From positions 1 to 64,000 of the forward strand of contig JAVTVY010019561.1 of the NCBI GenBank assembly GCA_036873755.1: a DNA stretch of 64,000 nt. Reading direction: 5' to 3'. Shown piece after piece: positions 1 through 12,340 of the stretch. Under the pieces are notes generated by a model, which saw nothing but the letters and a program-made list of their open reading frames with translations, had not been told where the DNA came from and ran no database searches. A program made the translations under genes and the position numbers. Source of the stretch: Hanleya hanleyi. Its lineage: Eukaryota > Mollusca > Polyplacophora > Lepidopleurida > Hanleyidae. Position 1 is the stretch's first letter, and every line of letters starts with the position of its first letter.

Positions 1-1306
1 CAGCAGCGGACATCCTTAACCATGGCTAAGCGGAATTAGACACAGGGTAGGAAGCGATTCGCCTGATATTTCACATGTCAGGGGCGTATTTCGTCATCAG
101 TGCATAAGTAAACCCGAGAGACTCGTTTCTGCAATAATGGTTTAGATTCTAAGTGAAATCCGCTCATTTATGCATGGAAGGCTCTGGAAAATTGGACTGG
201 GCGAGGCATGAATACGCCATTTGCAGGATTATCTGTAACTCTTCAGCAAAATGTCCATTCATCTTAATTTCATGGTATACCATATTGTATAACATCCAGA
301 TTATGACTATTTCTGTATGTGAGAGGAATATCTATTGCTTCTGATTGCGGAGTTTTCTTCATTTCATCTAGCCTGGGAGTCTTTCCTTCAGAGGTTCACA
401 GACTATAGGTGTTTTGACTGTTCGACCTCTGACGTCAATTCTGAACATTACATTCGATATCCCCCGCACGTGACACAAAGACAGTTTCAAATAGAAGTGA
501 TATACTAGCACAAAACTGAGTAGAGAATTATAACTGTCTATGAAAAATAGCGCGAGAATTTTAGATGCAAACTGGTGTCTAAAAAAACTGAACTAAGTAT
601 TGATTGACGATGCAGTCCTACCCCAAACATGAAAATTTCGAAAACTATCCCAGGTCGGTCCTTGGAAATAGTATGCCATTCCAAATGAGAGACGGCTGAT
701 TACACAGTCACAATTGTCTAATGACGAACAGGTAATAGTCGTAATAAGATTTCGTCGGAACGTCATAAATTGTGTATCGGCCCTCCATCAATAATTAGCA
801 GCCCCCCAAAGTCATTAGCTAATGAATATACCCGTCTGCTAATTATTGATGTCGGTCCAATAGAAAAGTATGACGCCCTATACAATCATTTAAATTTTAT
901 AGTGTTATGACTCAACTATCGCTTGAATACACCCTCACCAAGACACACTATCTGAAAATTTGAACAGACCAATCTAAAGTGCTATAAACTTGGACGATAT
1001 CCCGTGGTGCACTTTCGTTTCTATAAAACTCCATTATTTTGTGGGTGACGGCTGAATAGTAAATGTCAGATCTGACGCCTATTCTAACCATTTTCTAGTC
1101 TTGAAGGTGAGTACAGCTTTCGGGCAATGAATGATTAGATCGGTAGATCAAATGGGATATCCGCGCCAACGGACATTTGATGGTTAACCTTATATCTCAC
1201 CAGCATATCCATTAACAGGAATGCGCATCTTCGTCACAGGGGTCATTAGAAACCTGACAATCGTCGAATGTTGTCGCACAGTGCATTGTAGAGAAATATC
1301 TTATAG
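1..1306. other. No gene recognised; intergenic or decayed repeat
   Basis: AT-rich sequence with frequent stops on both strands. I see no domain, RNA gene or splice-consistent exon. A perfect 16 bp inverted repeat lies at 786-801 and 836-851. Around 1040-1075 a short piece resembles 47390-47430 (both contain GTCRGATCTGAC-like palindromes), so at least part is an old repeat. Confidence 0.5.
786..851. repeat. Small perfect hairpin
   Basis: Arms CATCAATAATTAGCAG (786-801) and its exact reverse complement (836-851) flank a 34 bp loop that itself contains the palindrome ATTAGCTAAT. It may be the core of a decayed foldback element. No flanking duplication was recognised. Confidence 0.6.
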
Positions 1307-1800
1307 GCTTGCTGTGAAAAGACCTACGTTTGGGGTGTCGCCCAGATACTGTCCTAAACGCAGAGCCCATTCATATTTTATATATCAAAATAATTATATG
1401 TATCTCAGGAATATTTTCAGGCCAACCAATTGAACTATCAGAGAACAAATTGCGTAACTGATCTGCATTCAGCTACAACAACAACGCCGACATGTGGGCT
1501 GAGTTTTGACAAAATACACCAAATTCTCCTGAGGGCTGAAGTATCCACTACGAAAATGAGCTGTTTATATTCACTAGGGCATCGTCAAGTGACTCCACAA
1601 GCTTCCAAAAAAGTGGAAATCGTATAACTATCTCCATTTACTTTTTTGTATATCCTGTCATCTGGCATAGTCACAAAAATGGCACCTTAATACCTCGTTC
1701 CCATGTGCATGACCTCATGACCAATTCTCCACTAAATTTAATACTTTTTCTAAATTCATTTATTCTGATAGATTTGTCTACCCTTAGGCTGAATTATATC
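1307..1800. repeat. R1 repeat, copy 1 of 4
   Basis: Shares with 2628-3075, 14230-14590 and 15573-16025 a series of landmarks in order: GGCTTGCTGTG, CCTACGTTTG, TCAGGAATATTTTC, CTGAAGTATCCACTACG, TTTATATTCACTA and a long match around CGTATAACTATC. Two copies sit in each duplication unit, so R1 was already dispersed within the unit before the 12 kb duplication. No coding content was seen. It looks like a decayed mobile element of about 450-500 bp; class unknown. Confidence 0.65.
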
Positions 1801-2627
1801 GATACAATCCACACAAAAAAATTCCCCATTGAATAATGAATTTCTTGGAAGGAATTCCAAGCTGTGACCTCTACAAATTGGGATACTCTCTCGTTGTTCA
1901 AACGAAATTGTGCACACCATCCTTATAAGAGCAGAACAGTTTGTTTTTTAAATATCTCTTAATCTATTGTGCGAATAAAGCAGGGAATTCTGAAATGTTT
2001 GATGTATCTAGCATCAAAAATCCGTTAAAATCTCACCGAAAGATTGAGTATTCCGTACAGATATCATATCAATGATTTTCACCAATCAGCAGTACTCATT
2101 TAGGAATAGAATCACCTTAACATGTAATCATGTATTCATGAATACATGTAATTCGAGTAATTGTTTCAGAGAAAACCTACCAGCATCTAACCATAGATCC
2201 ATGAACAAATTAAATTAGCAGCCTGCATTATGTGTACATGTATAACTACCATAAGTTTCTACACGTACTGTGATGTCAAAACACAAGCCATTCTATTTTG
2301 AAGTCACGTTCTAATAGTCTATTGCAACATTGTAAGTGCCATGATGTCATAACAGTGATGACGTCACAAGAGAATGCTGTCACAGTAACATAAGCTATCC
2401 GCTTCCCAAGTATACATGTACTGTTGCGGAGAGGGAAACCATCTAGTCCAATTATATTTACCACGAAGAAGTATGGTAGCCACATCACAATTGGACATAA
2501 ACCATGAAATGCAAGTAGTAGCTTGATACATATAATCTGTCAGGCTAAAGGGGTGGTGTTGGGGTAAGCAGTATTACGAGCATCATAGATTAGCTGCATG
2601 TGCCAGGTAAAGCAGAAAGTGAAATAT

Positions 2628-3075
2628 CTTGGAGGCTTGCTGTGAAAAGGCCTACGTTTGAGATCTCGCTGAGATACTGCCCTAAACACAGAGCCTACTC
2701 ATATTTCACATATCAAAATAATTTGACGTATCTCAGGAATATTTTCGGGCCAAAACATTAAACTGTCAGAAAAAAATTGAGTTACCTGCATTCACCAACA
2801 AAAAACGCCAACATGTGTGCTAACGGCTGAAGTATCCACTACGTAAATACGATGTTTATATTCACTATGACTTCGTCAAGTAACTCCACAAACTTCCAAA
2901 AATATCAAATCGTATAACTATCGCCAGCTACTTTTTTTGTATATCGTGTCATTTGTCACAGTAAACAAAATGGCGCCTAAATAATAACCTCTTTCCTAGG
3001 TGCATGACCGCATTTGTTTTCTAAATTGATTTATTCTGGTTTTCTGTCAACTTTTATGCTGAATTTATATCAATG
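2628..3075. repeat. R1 repeat, copy 2 of 4
   Basis: Second R1 copy within segmental copy 1; closer to its positional counterpart at 15573-16025 than to 1307-1800. It contains the same CTGAAGTATCCACTACG block and the T-rich stretch before TGTATATCGTGTC. Confidence 0.65.
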
Positions 3076-3524
3076 CAATTCAAAAACATAGCATTTTCGA
3101 TTTTACAATGGGGAGACGGGAATTTCGCCTTGTGACCTCTACAACATTGGGATACTTTTCATATAAAAATGTGCACACCATCCACAGTTCCAAAGAATTT
3201 CGCCGACTTTCTCGGGCTGATCATTCGTTGAGAACGCAGAGAAAATCAAGAAATTAACCTCTTCAACGGTCTAAGTTACTGATTAAATATTTCTGGAAAA
3301 TATTTTGCTGATTAAACACAGGCTATTCTCGGGTAGAGGAAAGGTATATATTTTTTAGTAATCTCAGGGCTGAGAGCGTGTTAATGATATTTCAATTGCT
3401 GGTAGTGTTGGAAACCAAAGCGAAAGTCGTTCAGCTGACATGCGCTGTTCGAAGTTTGGGTAATGTCATGTCAAATAATCAACTGATATTCACAGTCGTC
3501 AGTTGTTGATAAAGGTAAACAATT

Positions 3525-3827
3525 CTACGTGAAACCATGGATTATTTTTCCTAAGCCTCCAAGATAAGAGAGGTCGGTCTTGAACGAGCCTGAAGCATCC
3601 AGCCAACTTTTAATGATGATATCAATACGAGCAATAATGAAAGTAAACATGTTCATGTGGGCATCTGTGGCAGTATTTATCCAGGGATTATGTCCCAGCA
3701 AACAAAGACATTCTTCGCACAGATCCTCATTGGCACCTTGTAAACGGAATCCGAGGTGAAGACCGTCGGTCATATCAATTATGTGATATATACGAATTAT
3801 ATCTCCGATACAAGTTGTAAATTTCAA
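3525..3827 (-). pseudogene. Unidentified coding-like fragment, duplicate A
   Basis: A 100-codon open stretch with a peptide such as GLHLGFRLQGANEDLCEECL and, further on, KTDLSYLGGLGK. The same peptide start recurs at 16622-16813 in segmental copy 2 (63 codons). Copy 2 has about 45 extra bases near 16640-16685, which put the two copies in different frames beyond the shared part. A third related piece lies at about 8555-8640. I do not recognise the family. Conserved peptides in an otherwise unstable frame suggest a decayed gene or a transposon-derived exon rather than a working gene. Confidence 0.3.
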
Positions 3828-4560
3828 TGTCCTCTTCTAATACATCACTCACTCAATATCATCAAGTAAAAGTAGCACTCAGATGTAACAATATAAGGTG
3901 TAACACGTACGTTCTAAATAATAAGAATAATGGTATCAAGGCACATGCTAGTTTCCGCAACGTTACATCATAGTTTTCACATGAACCTCTGGTATGAAAG
4001 CGCGACTGAGATACCCTGGCTAACTCTTACTATCCTCCGTATTATAGTCGGAATGTGAGGTGTCTGGGGAGGTTGTCCTTTGGAGTCCAATTGTTGCTTT
4101 TTATTCGCCAGACGTCAATTTTTCCCACCTCATACATATTTCACACATTTATCAATGTGACTTTGACGGTGAATCCAGAAGCCAGACAGTTTAGAAGGCC
4201 CCTTCTGTGGTATCTCAGTCTGCCTATACAAGAACAATATGTATCGATCATTGAATATCAGTGTCACTAGTAAATATTACTGTATTTGTGAAATACAGTT
4301 ATCGACAGGGTTCCTAATATGAAGGATTCCACATGGCTATTATGTGTTAGTCAATAAGTCGTGCCGACGGTAACGTGTCTTATTTAATAGAATTTAAAGA
4401 GTGATTATCCCTGACAAATTATAGTCGTGACTGCTCAGTGCTAACGCCTTGATAAAACAATACACATGTGACAATGGATGGAATCTAATGGTTTGCACAT
4501 TCGGGTTTATCAGATAATAAACTGTCATGATATGCTCATGTTAAGTACACTGTAAATAGG

Positions 4561-4800
4561 CTAAACACTTTATAAACACTTGATGTGTCTCAAAATAAAA
4601 CGCTAGTGTCTCAAAATTAAACACTAGTGTTTAAAATCAAAATACTAGTGTTTTAGTGGCACGGAGAAAGTGTTTATCACAAATACAAAAACACTTTTTC
4701 TCAAAAGTGTTTTAATCGCAAACACTTCATAAACACATGAATCTTAAGTGTTTCGCTGTAAAACACTAGTGTTTTAATAGACCATAAGTGTTTTGAGAAA
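4561..4800. repeat. Left subterminal palindrome cluster (AAACACTAGTGTTT)
   Basis: Repeated AAACACT and AGTGTTT half-sites, several joined as the 14 bp palindrome AAACACTAGTGTTT (for example at 4618-4632 and 4762-4776). They begin a few bases inside the left transposon end. The mirrored cluster occurs at the other end. In CACTA-type elements such subterminal repeats are transposase-binding sites; that role here is inference. Confidence 0.75.
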
Positions 4801-7799
4801 AGGGGAAAGGGGTATAACTTTGCTGAATTTTTTTTTGGAAAAAGGGAATGTGTTGACGTGTATGGTCTAGAACATTGTGTGTATTGGCCATACATTTTCC
4901 ACCCTTACAGCACTTTTGCGTACGGTAACATGACTTTTATAAAGTGATTATACTGATCTCTACTGTTAAAATTTGATTATTCATATGTTGTCCAATGTAC
5001 TAATACCGCGTAACGATGCACATGCGACTATGTTCATCATTCAGGCCGGCCCGCGCTGGAACTCTTCTGTGTTCGGAGGTAGTTTTTGGTCATTCGAACG
5101 AACAGCAGCCCGCCAAAATGCGTTGCAGACGGTTGATTGATGCAGTGGCAGTTATCTTTATTTCACACGACTACATACTTCCTTGAGTACCTGAAACCAT
5201 CCACAGTGTGAGTACATTCAATCGTTATGATTCCGTTTAATATTCATGCAGTCGCGAAACTGTATCTGTGTGTGGAGAGACTGTAAATTCATGTGTACTG
5301 ACATGTGAACAACATGCACCGTGGGCTAACGCGTGATCGTTTCTAATTTATTCGGAAGTTTGTTCGTATGATGAGTATTGACTCTAAATCTGATTATTGA
5401 CATTACGAGATGTATAGTAGTGTATATGTATAGTTATATCTCTTATAGTTCTGAAGCCTTCATATGTAATTTTCGTAAAGTTGAAAGATCTTGCATCTGT
5501 GCTATTTTTAGCTTTCTTGCAGCAGGCTTCCTTCATCCCTGCCCGTTGCTGTCGGTGATATGCATAGCGTAGGAATATCGTTGTGTTTGCGTGCTAAAAG
5601 TGTGGCTCGGCTTCTAAAATTTGTAGAGTTTTACGTTTAATGTTGACAAGCATCAGTAGAGCTAAGTTTACATGTATTTTTGCATGTTTTCTGTTTTTCT
5701 TAAAACTTTGAGATGTTTGAAACTTACATGAAATGTGGGCTTCTTAAATTCAGCTACTCTGTCATAATAACTTTCTGAAATAGTGGAATAATTTCTCTTT
5801 CGTAACTGAGGTGTATTTCATTTTGTATTTTGTAGCTTTTTACCCATTTCATCGGAAAGAGTGCCGAGATTAAAGCAGTATTACCATTACGTTCCGGCGT
5901 TGTGTCCTATACCTGCTAGTACTCTTGGGTTATCTCTATTGTTAACTTTTCGATGCAGCATAGAAACTGAAGAAAGTCAGTATAGTAAAAACACTTCCGC
6001 GATGAAATACGAAGATGTCATATTTGGATTCGATCAAAACGAGTCTTTGAGAACTGTGACATGGTTCAAGAGGAACCCAACTGTTCAATTCTGGCTCCGG
6101 GTTCAGTTGCCCAGCAATCCATAAAGTCTTAAGAAGTCGATTGGAGCTCACACCTTGGAACACCCCGTCTCCTCATCAGTTTTGGCAATGAAAGAGCCAA
6201 AGCAGAGACAGCCCATGCTAAAGCTGAATATGCTAAAGACTGCAGATCTGCATTGCCTTGAGCAGCAAGTGGAAGCTGCGCCATCGCAGAAGCCGAGATA
6301 CAGGCATTACCAGCAATCTGTGAGGACACTGGATGCTATTGGCAGACAAATTCTGTGATATCCGTACCGATTGAGAATGCTATGAAGCCTAGCCTGTCAT
6401 CACCTCGCTGAGAACTCCCCAACATGTCACGCGCATGATGACGTGCAGCAGACATAATTGCAATTCGTAGCGTGACGGTCCAAATTAAATAATGTTTGAA
6501 GAACAGCCAATTAACAAATTAGTTACACTTATTACATTCATGTTGTGAAATGATCTATAATATTTTGAAATACTGTGGAAACTGAACAGTCTAAGGAGGT
6601 GCTCAAGCTCTGTTGCGTTTTTGGAACTATATCAGGTTAACATATACAGCTTTTAAGGCTGTGATTCACCTGAGCCAGCCCTTTTTTAACGAGAATGAAA
6701 CAAAGAATAGAAATTTTGAGATAGATTTGATAATGAAATCTTTTGAATTATTGTGTTCATTATTTACCTAAAAATAGTTATGTGATGAATAGAATTTTAC
6801 ACTCGTGGCCATTTAATTATGTGAAAGTTATGACCCTCGTTGAGTAAGTTCCACATGTTGCTGCTAAAACCCACAACATATCAAACTTAATTTGTGTCAT
6901 AACTTTCATACTGAAAATAGCCACTCGTGTAAGATCCTTTTAGCCCCCACACTTACATAATAACCAAAGACGTAATTATAATGTGATTGAACTATTAGTG
7001 CTTAGATTTTTCAGCATAATTTTATTGGCATTTCTTGATTCAAATGTATTTTATGATGACATGTTTTATAGTAGACTATATACTGCAGTTAAACTAGTCC
7101 ATATTAAATTTGTTCAGTTGTTTTAACAGTTGGTGGCTACATCTATTTGAAAGTAATGCAGCAAGTCGGATGTTGAACCAGGCTTTATGTGATTTAGTCA
7201 GTTTGAATCGGATAAGATTGCAGGCTAAATTGGATTATGGGCATTAAAATGAGATAAAAATATGACTGGTATTGGAAAACCTGAATGTCCATGCTGAAAA
7301 GTACACCTTCTGCTTGAAAGGGTTATTTATATGACAGCGCATGAACTCATTATTGGGGTAAAACAAATCCTGATAAAGTGCTATGTCTACCATTTACCAT
7401 GCATTTCTCATCTGGGATTTCCAGAAGGCCTACTTTGTGGGATTGGCGGTACAATTGCCAGCAAGAACATTCATGTTTACCCCACATGTTATCATATCTG
7501 ATACCAGTCACAAGAGTATCTCATCTTAATGCACATAATCCGGTTTAAGCTGTATTCTTACCCCATTTAAACAGACAGTCACTCAAGCCTGGTTTTGTAT
7601 GTAATTTGCTGCATTTCTTTTCACATAGATTGGAGGGCCTGATGATTTTATATGTGAAATATGTTTAAGCATATGCATGCCCACTGTAAGGATGTTTAAT
7701 TGTAGTGATATTGTTCCTTTGCTGAGAAAATTTTATAATAAATTTTAACAATTGAAAACTGTTTTCTTTTCTCTTTGTTTCAGCAGTCTCCAGTATTCA
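4801..7799 (+). other. Interior of the CACTG-ended transposon
   Basis: AT-rich with no intact transposase. At about 5100-5215 there is a non-repetitive stretch with a donor-like GTGTGAGTACATT, and at about 7760-7785 a TTTCTCTTTGTTTCAG acceptor. A transcript spanning the element with one large intron is possible but unproven. A decayed coding patch lies around 5861-6358. Confidence 0.4.
5861..6358 (+). pseudogene. Decayed coding patch with coiled-coil remnant
   Basis: One frame is open from about 5861 to 6358 except for a TAA at 6122-6124. In a neighbouring frame, at about 6185-6250, the peptide ERAKAETAHAKAEYAKD appears, followed after a stop by IAEAEIQALPAICEDTG. This Ala/Lys/Glu-rich style resembles coiled coils in retroelement-derived polyproteins of fish and molluscs. 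I infer a captured or old retroelement fragment carried inside the transposon. The match is by style only, so confidence is low. Confidence 0.3.
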
Positions 7800-8198
7800 G
7801 AAGTGCTTTGATTAAACACTTTTCAAAAAGTGTTTCGATTATAAACACTTATTCGATTGTAGACACTTTATAAACACTGAAAGTGTTTTTAAAGTGGGGA
7901 CAAGCCAATAAACACTAAAAGTGTTTTATTTTAAAACACTTTTAAAACACTCAAAGTGTTTTAAGACGAAACACTTAAAGTGTTTTAAAATTAAAAACAC
8001 TTTAAGTGTTTTATCTTGTATCTCAAAAAGTGTCTTGTTGTAAAACACTAGTGTTTAAACACTTTAAGTGTTTTATCTTATATCTCAAACAGTGTCTTGT
8101 TGTAAAACACTAGTGTTTAATATAAAAACACTTTATGTGTTTTATTACAAGTGGGGACAAAAATGTGTTTATAAAGTGTCTTGTTTTAAAACACTACG
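7800..8198. repeat. Right subterminal palindrome cluster (ACACTTTAAGTGTT)
   Basis: At least fifteen AAACACT/AGTGTTT half-sites in 400 bp, many as palindromes with TTAA, AA or CTAG centres. A ~70 bp subunit (ACACTTTAAGTGTTTTATCT, then TCTTGTTGTAAAACACTAG) is tandemly repeated around 7995-8060 and 8058-8120. A polypyrimidine tract ending in CAG at about 7785 immediately precedes the cluster and looks like a splice acceptor. Confidence 0.75.
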
Positions 8199-8552
8199 AT
8201 TTACAGTGTACCATACATCAGCTCTCAGAACACAACTGAGCATTTATACTACTTTATATTTTCAGTTATGGACTCTTTCCTCTTCTGGACATTATTATCG
8301 CCTGTATGCAGTCCAGTAAAGTACGAATTTCTAAACCGTTACGAAACTGAGCAAAGAAATGCGTATTTCTAACCGTTGTTGTTATTTGTCGCTGTTGCTA
8401 ATGTTTAGTCATTTTCTGGTTAATTATTTTTATCGCTTCTTTCCATTCTAAAGTTGTTCTCTATTGGCCAAATATACAAGTACAATGTTTGCGTAATGTT
8501 TTTGGCCATTATCTCTCTTATATTCCAAATAGACGACAAATACATCATTCAT

Positions 8553-8810
8553 TTAGGGAGTAACAATGTATGCCACTGACATATCAAAACAGACATGCAT
8601 GAATGTCTCAGCAAACAAAGACATGTGAAAACCGTCGGCCCACCCTTTCTGTATTAGGCTTTTTACCCACTTCTTCCCCGTCAGCACTTGCAAGCAGATA
8701 TGGCTGACCCTCTCTTTCATCTTTGAGGTTTCACTCAGTCTGGAATGAATTTGATCTAAAAGTTCGTATAAGACAGTCAATGAATCTAGCTCAACTTGTC
8801 TCGTTTTCAA
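8553..8810 (-). pseudogene. Unidentified coding-like fragment, third copy
   Basis: An 85-codon open stretch rich in charged residues and probably helical (for example ELLDQIHSRLSETSKMKERV). Its C-terminal third (about 8555-8640) is homologous to the fragment at 16630-16750, with a deletion. The remainder aligns with 19355-19500 in segmental copy 2, where the frame is broken by several stops. The product is not recognised; most likely a gene remnant. Confidence 0.3.
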
Positions 8811-8954
8811 AACTGTATATAACTGTATTCATATTATGACTTCAATGACCTTTGAAGAAAAACAATTTTCATGCACTATGAAACTTGACCTGAAGGCCTT
8901 CATAAGGTGACTGATCATGAGTGATACCGGCATAGGCCTGCATGCAGTCCACCC

Positions 8955-9540
8955 TTAACCCTATCTGGCCTGGGCTTTTTGGGACCTATCCTGGCTTGGG
9001 GAGGAGGGGGGGGGCGCGAAATGGCCCCCCTCTAATTATTTTTCTTACCCCTTGAGCTAGGTGGTTGAAACTTATCACACATTACCCTTGGGTAAGTTCT
9101 ACCAGAAAATGTAAAAAATCCAAGATGGCCGCTTTGATGACGTCACAGTGACGTCATTTTCAAAAACGGCATTTTTTGGTCGATTTTTCGGTCCTAATTT
9201 TTTATTTTTGCAATTTCTTCACAAAAGCTGCATGACAAATTAGCAGATATTAATGTGATATGAAATAAAATACTTTGAAATGCCCACTTTTCATCGCGGA
9301 AAAGCAGAAATTTTCCAGAAATATGATAAAAACATCACTTTTCTGGTACCCCACGTTGCCGCCATCTTCAATTTACCCATGATCCTCTGCTAGGGGGTTA
9401 TACAAATAGGCTCAAAATAACCCCAATAAGATAAACTATAAAGTCACAGAGTTTCAGCTCTCCATTTGTTGCCGTTCCGGAGATAGTGCAGAAAGTTTGG
9501 TAGGGGGGTCATAATCGCCCCCCAGGCCAGGTAGGGTTAA
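8955..9540. mobile_element. TTAA MITE, GGCCTGGG family, copy 1 (longest)
   Basis: Begins TTAACCCTATCTGGCCTGGG and ends with the near-reverse complement CCCAGGCCAGGTAGGGTTAA, giving TIRs of about 20 bp that include the TTAA target. The interior is non-coding and contains words shared with the other members (ACCCCACGTTGCCGCCATCT, CCGTTCCGGAGATAG). TTAA duplication is typical of piggyBac and Kolobok superfamilies. This insertion lies only in segmental copy 1. Confidence 0.8.
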
Positions 9541-9885
9541 ACAATATTAACTCCAACCCCCAAGAAAACATACATTTAGTTAAATTGATTGCCTAACAGA
9601 TTCCAATGATCAAGAGATCATGATGTTCCTTTCTTCAATTCCGTATCAAAGATCAGTTTTTTCAATCCAAATCTTTTTCTTGTTGTTTTTTTTTCAATTG
9701 TTTCTTGCATGGGTTGATCTTCAGCAATTTATGTTAACGTGTGTGTGAAGGTGTGCACCGAATGTGCTTTGCCTTTAACCTGTTATATTTCACTGCTTGA
9801 TGACTAGAATTATTTTGGCAGTATATCGTGGTGAGGGATTGTACACATACACCTTTCTTCCAGTCAAATCATCACCTGATATTAC

Positions 9886-10068
9886 TTAATCTTGTCTGCC
9901 CTGGGTTTTTTGGGACCTGCCCAGGTCTGGGGGATAGATTCTGTCCAATTTACTTCGAAGAAAAGCAGGAATTTTGAAGAAAAATGACGAATTTTTTGCC
10001 GTTCCGGAGATAGGAGAAAAAGTTTTGTAGGCGAAGACCATAATGGCCCCCAGGTCAGATAGGGTTAA
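9886..10068. mobile_element. TTAA MITE, GGCCTGGG family, copy 2 (internally deleted)
   Basis: Starts TTAATCTTGTCTGCCCTGGG and ends CCAGGTCAGATAGGGTTAA. Orthologous to 20775-21068 in segmental copy 2 but missing about 110 bp of middle sequence. The insertion therefore predates the segmental duplication. Confidence 0.75.
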
Positions 10069-11481
10069 TAAAATTATTATAATCGAAAAAATCGGACTTC
10101 ACTGGAAGTCGAACAGTTCACTTTTCCTTCTTTTGATATCTTCACAAGATCTGTATATAACGGTATCTTATCAGATGAAGATGATTTGAACTATGTTTTC
10201 AGGGTTACCTAGTTTCACTCTAATCAGTTGTAATGGAGAAAATTCTTGATTTAGTGATGTAATTCGGAGCGAACTTCGAAGTGATGTCTTAGGCCATGCG
10301 ATTTATGGGTACAGATTAGGAATTCAAAGAAAATATACTATACTGTGTTTGTAGAACAGCTATAATCAACAATTCTCTGGTCCAAGTGCTGTCTCGAGTA
10401 TGCCAGAGTTTGTACTTGCGGCACCTTACCCCAAATTGTTCGGGATCACCCTCTCCTAAAGCAGTTATCGGTGTACACTGAAAAAACCCCCCAAGAAACC
10501 CTAACATGTTATGGAACATTCCTTCCGTATAGCCCCAAAATATTCCTCAAATTCGATTAATAAATTTTACCTATCATTCCATGGCCAAAATTCTTTTTCT
10601 CACGTGGTCTCTTCCAACCCATAAAGACACAATAAAAACGCCTCGTTCTCTCACCATTGTAAGAGAATCAGATTGAGCATGCTGTCCAAAGAAAAACAAC
10701 TTCAATTTAGTTGAAGAAAACGTCTTGATGAATTACTCTATGAAACTTTCTGGTGTTTTGGGTTTCGTAATTAGACCAATTCAATTCACGTGGTGCCCTT
10801 AGAAGTTGATTTCGTTTAACGTTTCCCATTATTTTTTCTGTACCACATCCATATTGGTTACAGAAGTAAACACAAGAAAACAAGACTCAGCACATATCAG
10901 TAAATAACTATACCAGTTAGAGTCCGTTCATATATATTCGGCTGTACATAATTTGTGTGGGCGCACATAACGTTCTGCATTAAATTATCTACGCCACTGC
11001 TCCCTCACGCTGTTAGGCAGCTGAAATGGATTTGGTGTTTTTTTCGCCTACATTAAAAGGCCGAGGCTTTTGACGACGGTTTTGGTGCCAAGGCACTATA
11101 CAAGTTCTGACTGAACTCGATGAATTGTTCCATTATGCCTATGTTCGTGTTCCAAATGGGCATTTGCTAGCCCATTCGATGAGGTTAGAGTCCTAAATCT
11201 CGGGTTCAGATTTACGCCAGAGTTGGTTTTCATTTTCGCCGAAAACAAAATACAAAAGCCAGAAATCTATCCAGTGTCTGTCGTTTTGAATCGCTAGCAA
11301 TTGTGAAAAGTACAAGTGAATTGGCACTGGCTACATCATACATGTAGGTCAAATATACAGCGATATGCGTGTAAGTTGTAATTTACCGTTATCATGAACC
11401 CGGTTTCCCGTCATTATGGTGTCTGCTGTAAGATACTAAAAATGTAAAGTCCGGGTTTTATGATCGGCTCGGGCATAATTA

Positions 11482-11751
11482 TTGTCTGGTAGACTCAGGT
11501 CGTCGGTATTACGCGAGAGTTGCGTGCTTGTGTGTTCTTGTTGCTGTGTTAACTGCTACACAAGAATTTTTGGATATGCGATCCCATATGCTTTCCGAGC
11601 ATTCATCTATTTCAGGGGATTTGCAAATAATAGCTACCGTATACACACTCAGCTGAAGGGTGTAAAATGGGTGAAATGCATTGTTCTAAGGCTAACACAA
11701 TCCTACATGGGGTATCAGTTGTCAAATTATGTCGAGCGTGTTAAACAATAA
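11482..11751 (+). CDS. Unidentified 89-codon ORF, duplicate 1
   Basis: Open in both segmental copies (the partner is 23861-24127, 88 codons) from MSGRLRSSVL through a hydrophobic Cys-rich stretch (LVCSCCCVNCY). No known domain is recognised. In the first two thirds, most differences between copies fall on third codon positions, which hints at past constraint in this frame. An overlapping frame also has a hydrophobic segment (VACLCVLVAVLT) that could be a membrane anchor. There is no splice or promoter evidence. Could be a gene remnant or chance. Confidence 0.25.
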   Translation: MSGRLRSSVLRESCVLVCSCCCVNCYTRIFGYAIPYAFRAFIYFRGFANNSYRIHTQLKGVKWVKCIVLRLTQSYMGYQLSNYVERVKQ

Positions 11752-11965
11752 CACCGGGTGTTCTAATATCACTCACTATGGATCTGGGTGTTAATGTAAG
11801 CCCAAGCTGGGGTGTTGATTGACACCGTATGTGAGGGATTTAAATGACACCCCTAGTTATGAATCGGGAATATGAATATGTGTGTTATATAACATATCAG
11901 CGTGATCATTGACACCTATTATTAAAGGTAAGTCAGTATATGAAATAACACACCGGGTTGTTTAT
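11735..11965. repeat. Palindrome cluster AACACCGGGTGTT, duplicate 1
   Basis: Half-sites AACACC/GGTGTT recur about eight times in 230 bp, including the palindrome AACACCGGGTGTT at 11749-11761. The layout (irregular spacing, alternating orientation) matches the subterminal clusters in the 4548-8208 transposon, but no terminal inverted repeats were found here. Confidence 0.6.
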
Positions 11966-12149
11966 TGGTACCTCACATCATAGATCAAATAACAAGGAAG
12001 GCTAATTTCACCATTTAACGAGAGCCTCGCTATAGCCTGGTCTCTTCCTAATATCCAATTCTTCTATTTCATAATATGGAGTGGAATAATATAAGTTTCA
12101 TACATATGTGATAGGAAGTGAGTTCACCAGTGCTTATAATAAGCTTTTT

Positions 12150-12230
12150 TCCTTTATCTCAGGTGCTAGGCCGCTGGACTTGTATGCGAGAGATCGGTTA
12201 TTCAAACCGCGGCAGGGGAACTCATCCACT
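12150..12230 (+). repeat. tRNA-like (SINE head) remnant, duplicate 1
   Basis: Homologous to 24590-24665. The sequence GGACTTGTATGCGAGAGATC, then GGTTATTCAAACC, resembles the anticodon arm to B-box part of a tRNA or tRNA-derived SINE. The A-box side is eroded here (CTCAGGTGCTAGGCCGCTGG). It does not fold as a complete functional tRNA by inspection. Confidence 0.4.
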
Positions 12231-12340
12231 ACAACACATATATTTATTAATCGTCCTTTCTGAGAAAAAAAAAACATTCATTTTTTTCTTAGTGTCCAAT
12301 TTGATTTGGGGAAATAGCGTAAGTACATAGTTCAATATTT

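Larger units (their letters stand above)
4548..8208. mobile_element. DNA transposon (3.66 kb) with CACTGTAAAT ends
   Basis: The left end reads CACTGTAAAT and the right end is its exact reverse complement, ATTTACAGTG. Both sides are flanked by TA (4546-4547 and 8209-8210). Segmental copy 2 keeps the uninterrupted site at 17491-17494, so this is a real insertion made after the 12 kb duplication. Because the target word is GTAC, the duplication can be read as TA (2 bp) or GTAC (4 bp). Both ends carry dense short palindromes. The interior has no intact transposase, so the copy is non-autonomous. CACTG ends plus subterminal repeats recall the CACTA/Mirage/Chapaev group, and a TA duplication also fits Tc1/mariner; the class is left open. 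Confidence 0.85.

Noticed and set aside
7800..8198. CRISPR-like array of regularly spaced repeats
   Set aside because: Units are short palindromes at irregular spacing in both orientations, inside a TIR-bounded eukaryotic element; no unique spacers and no cas genes.
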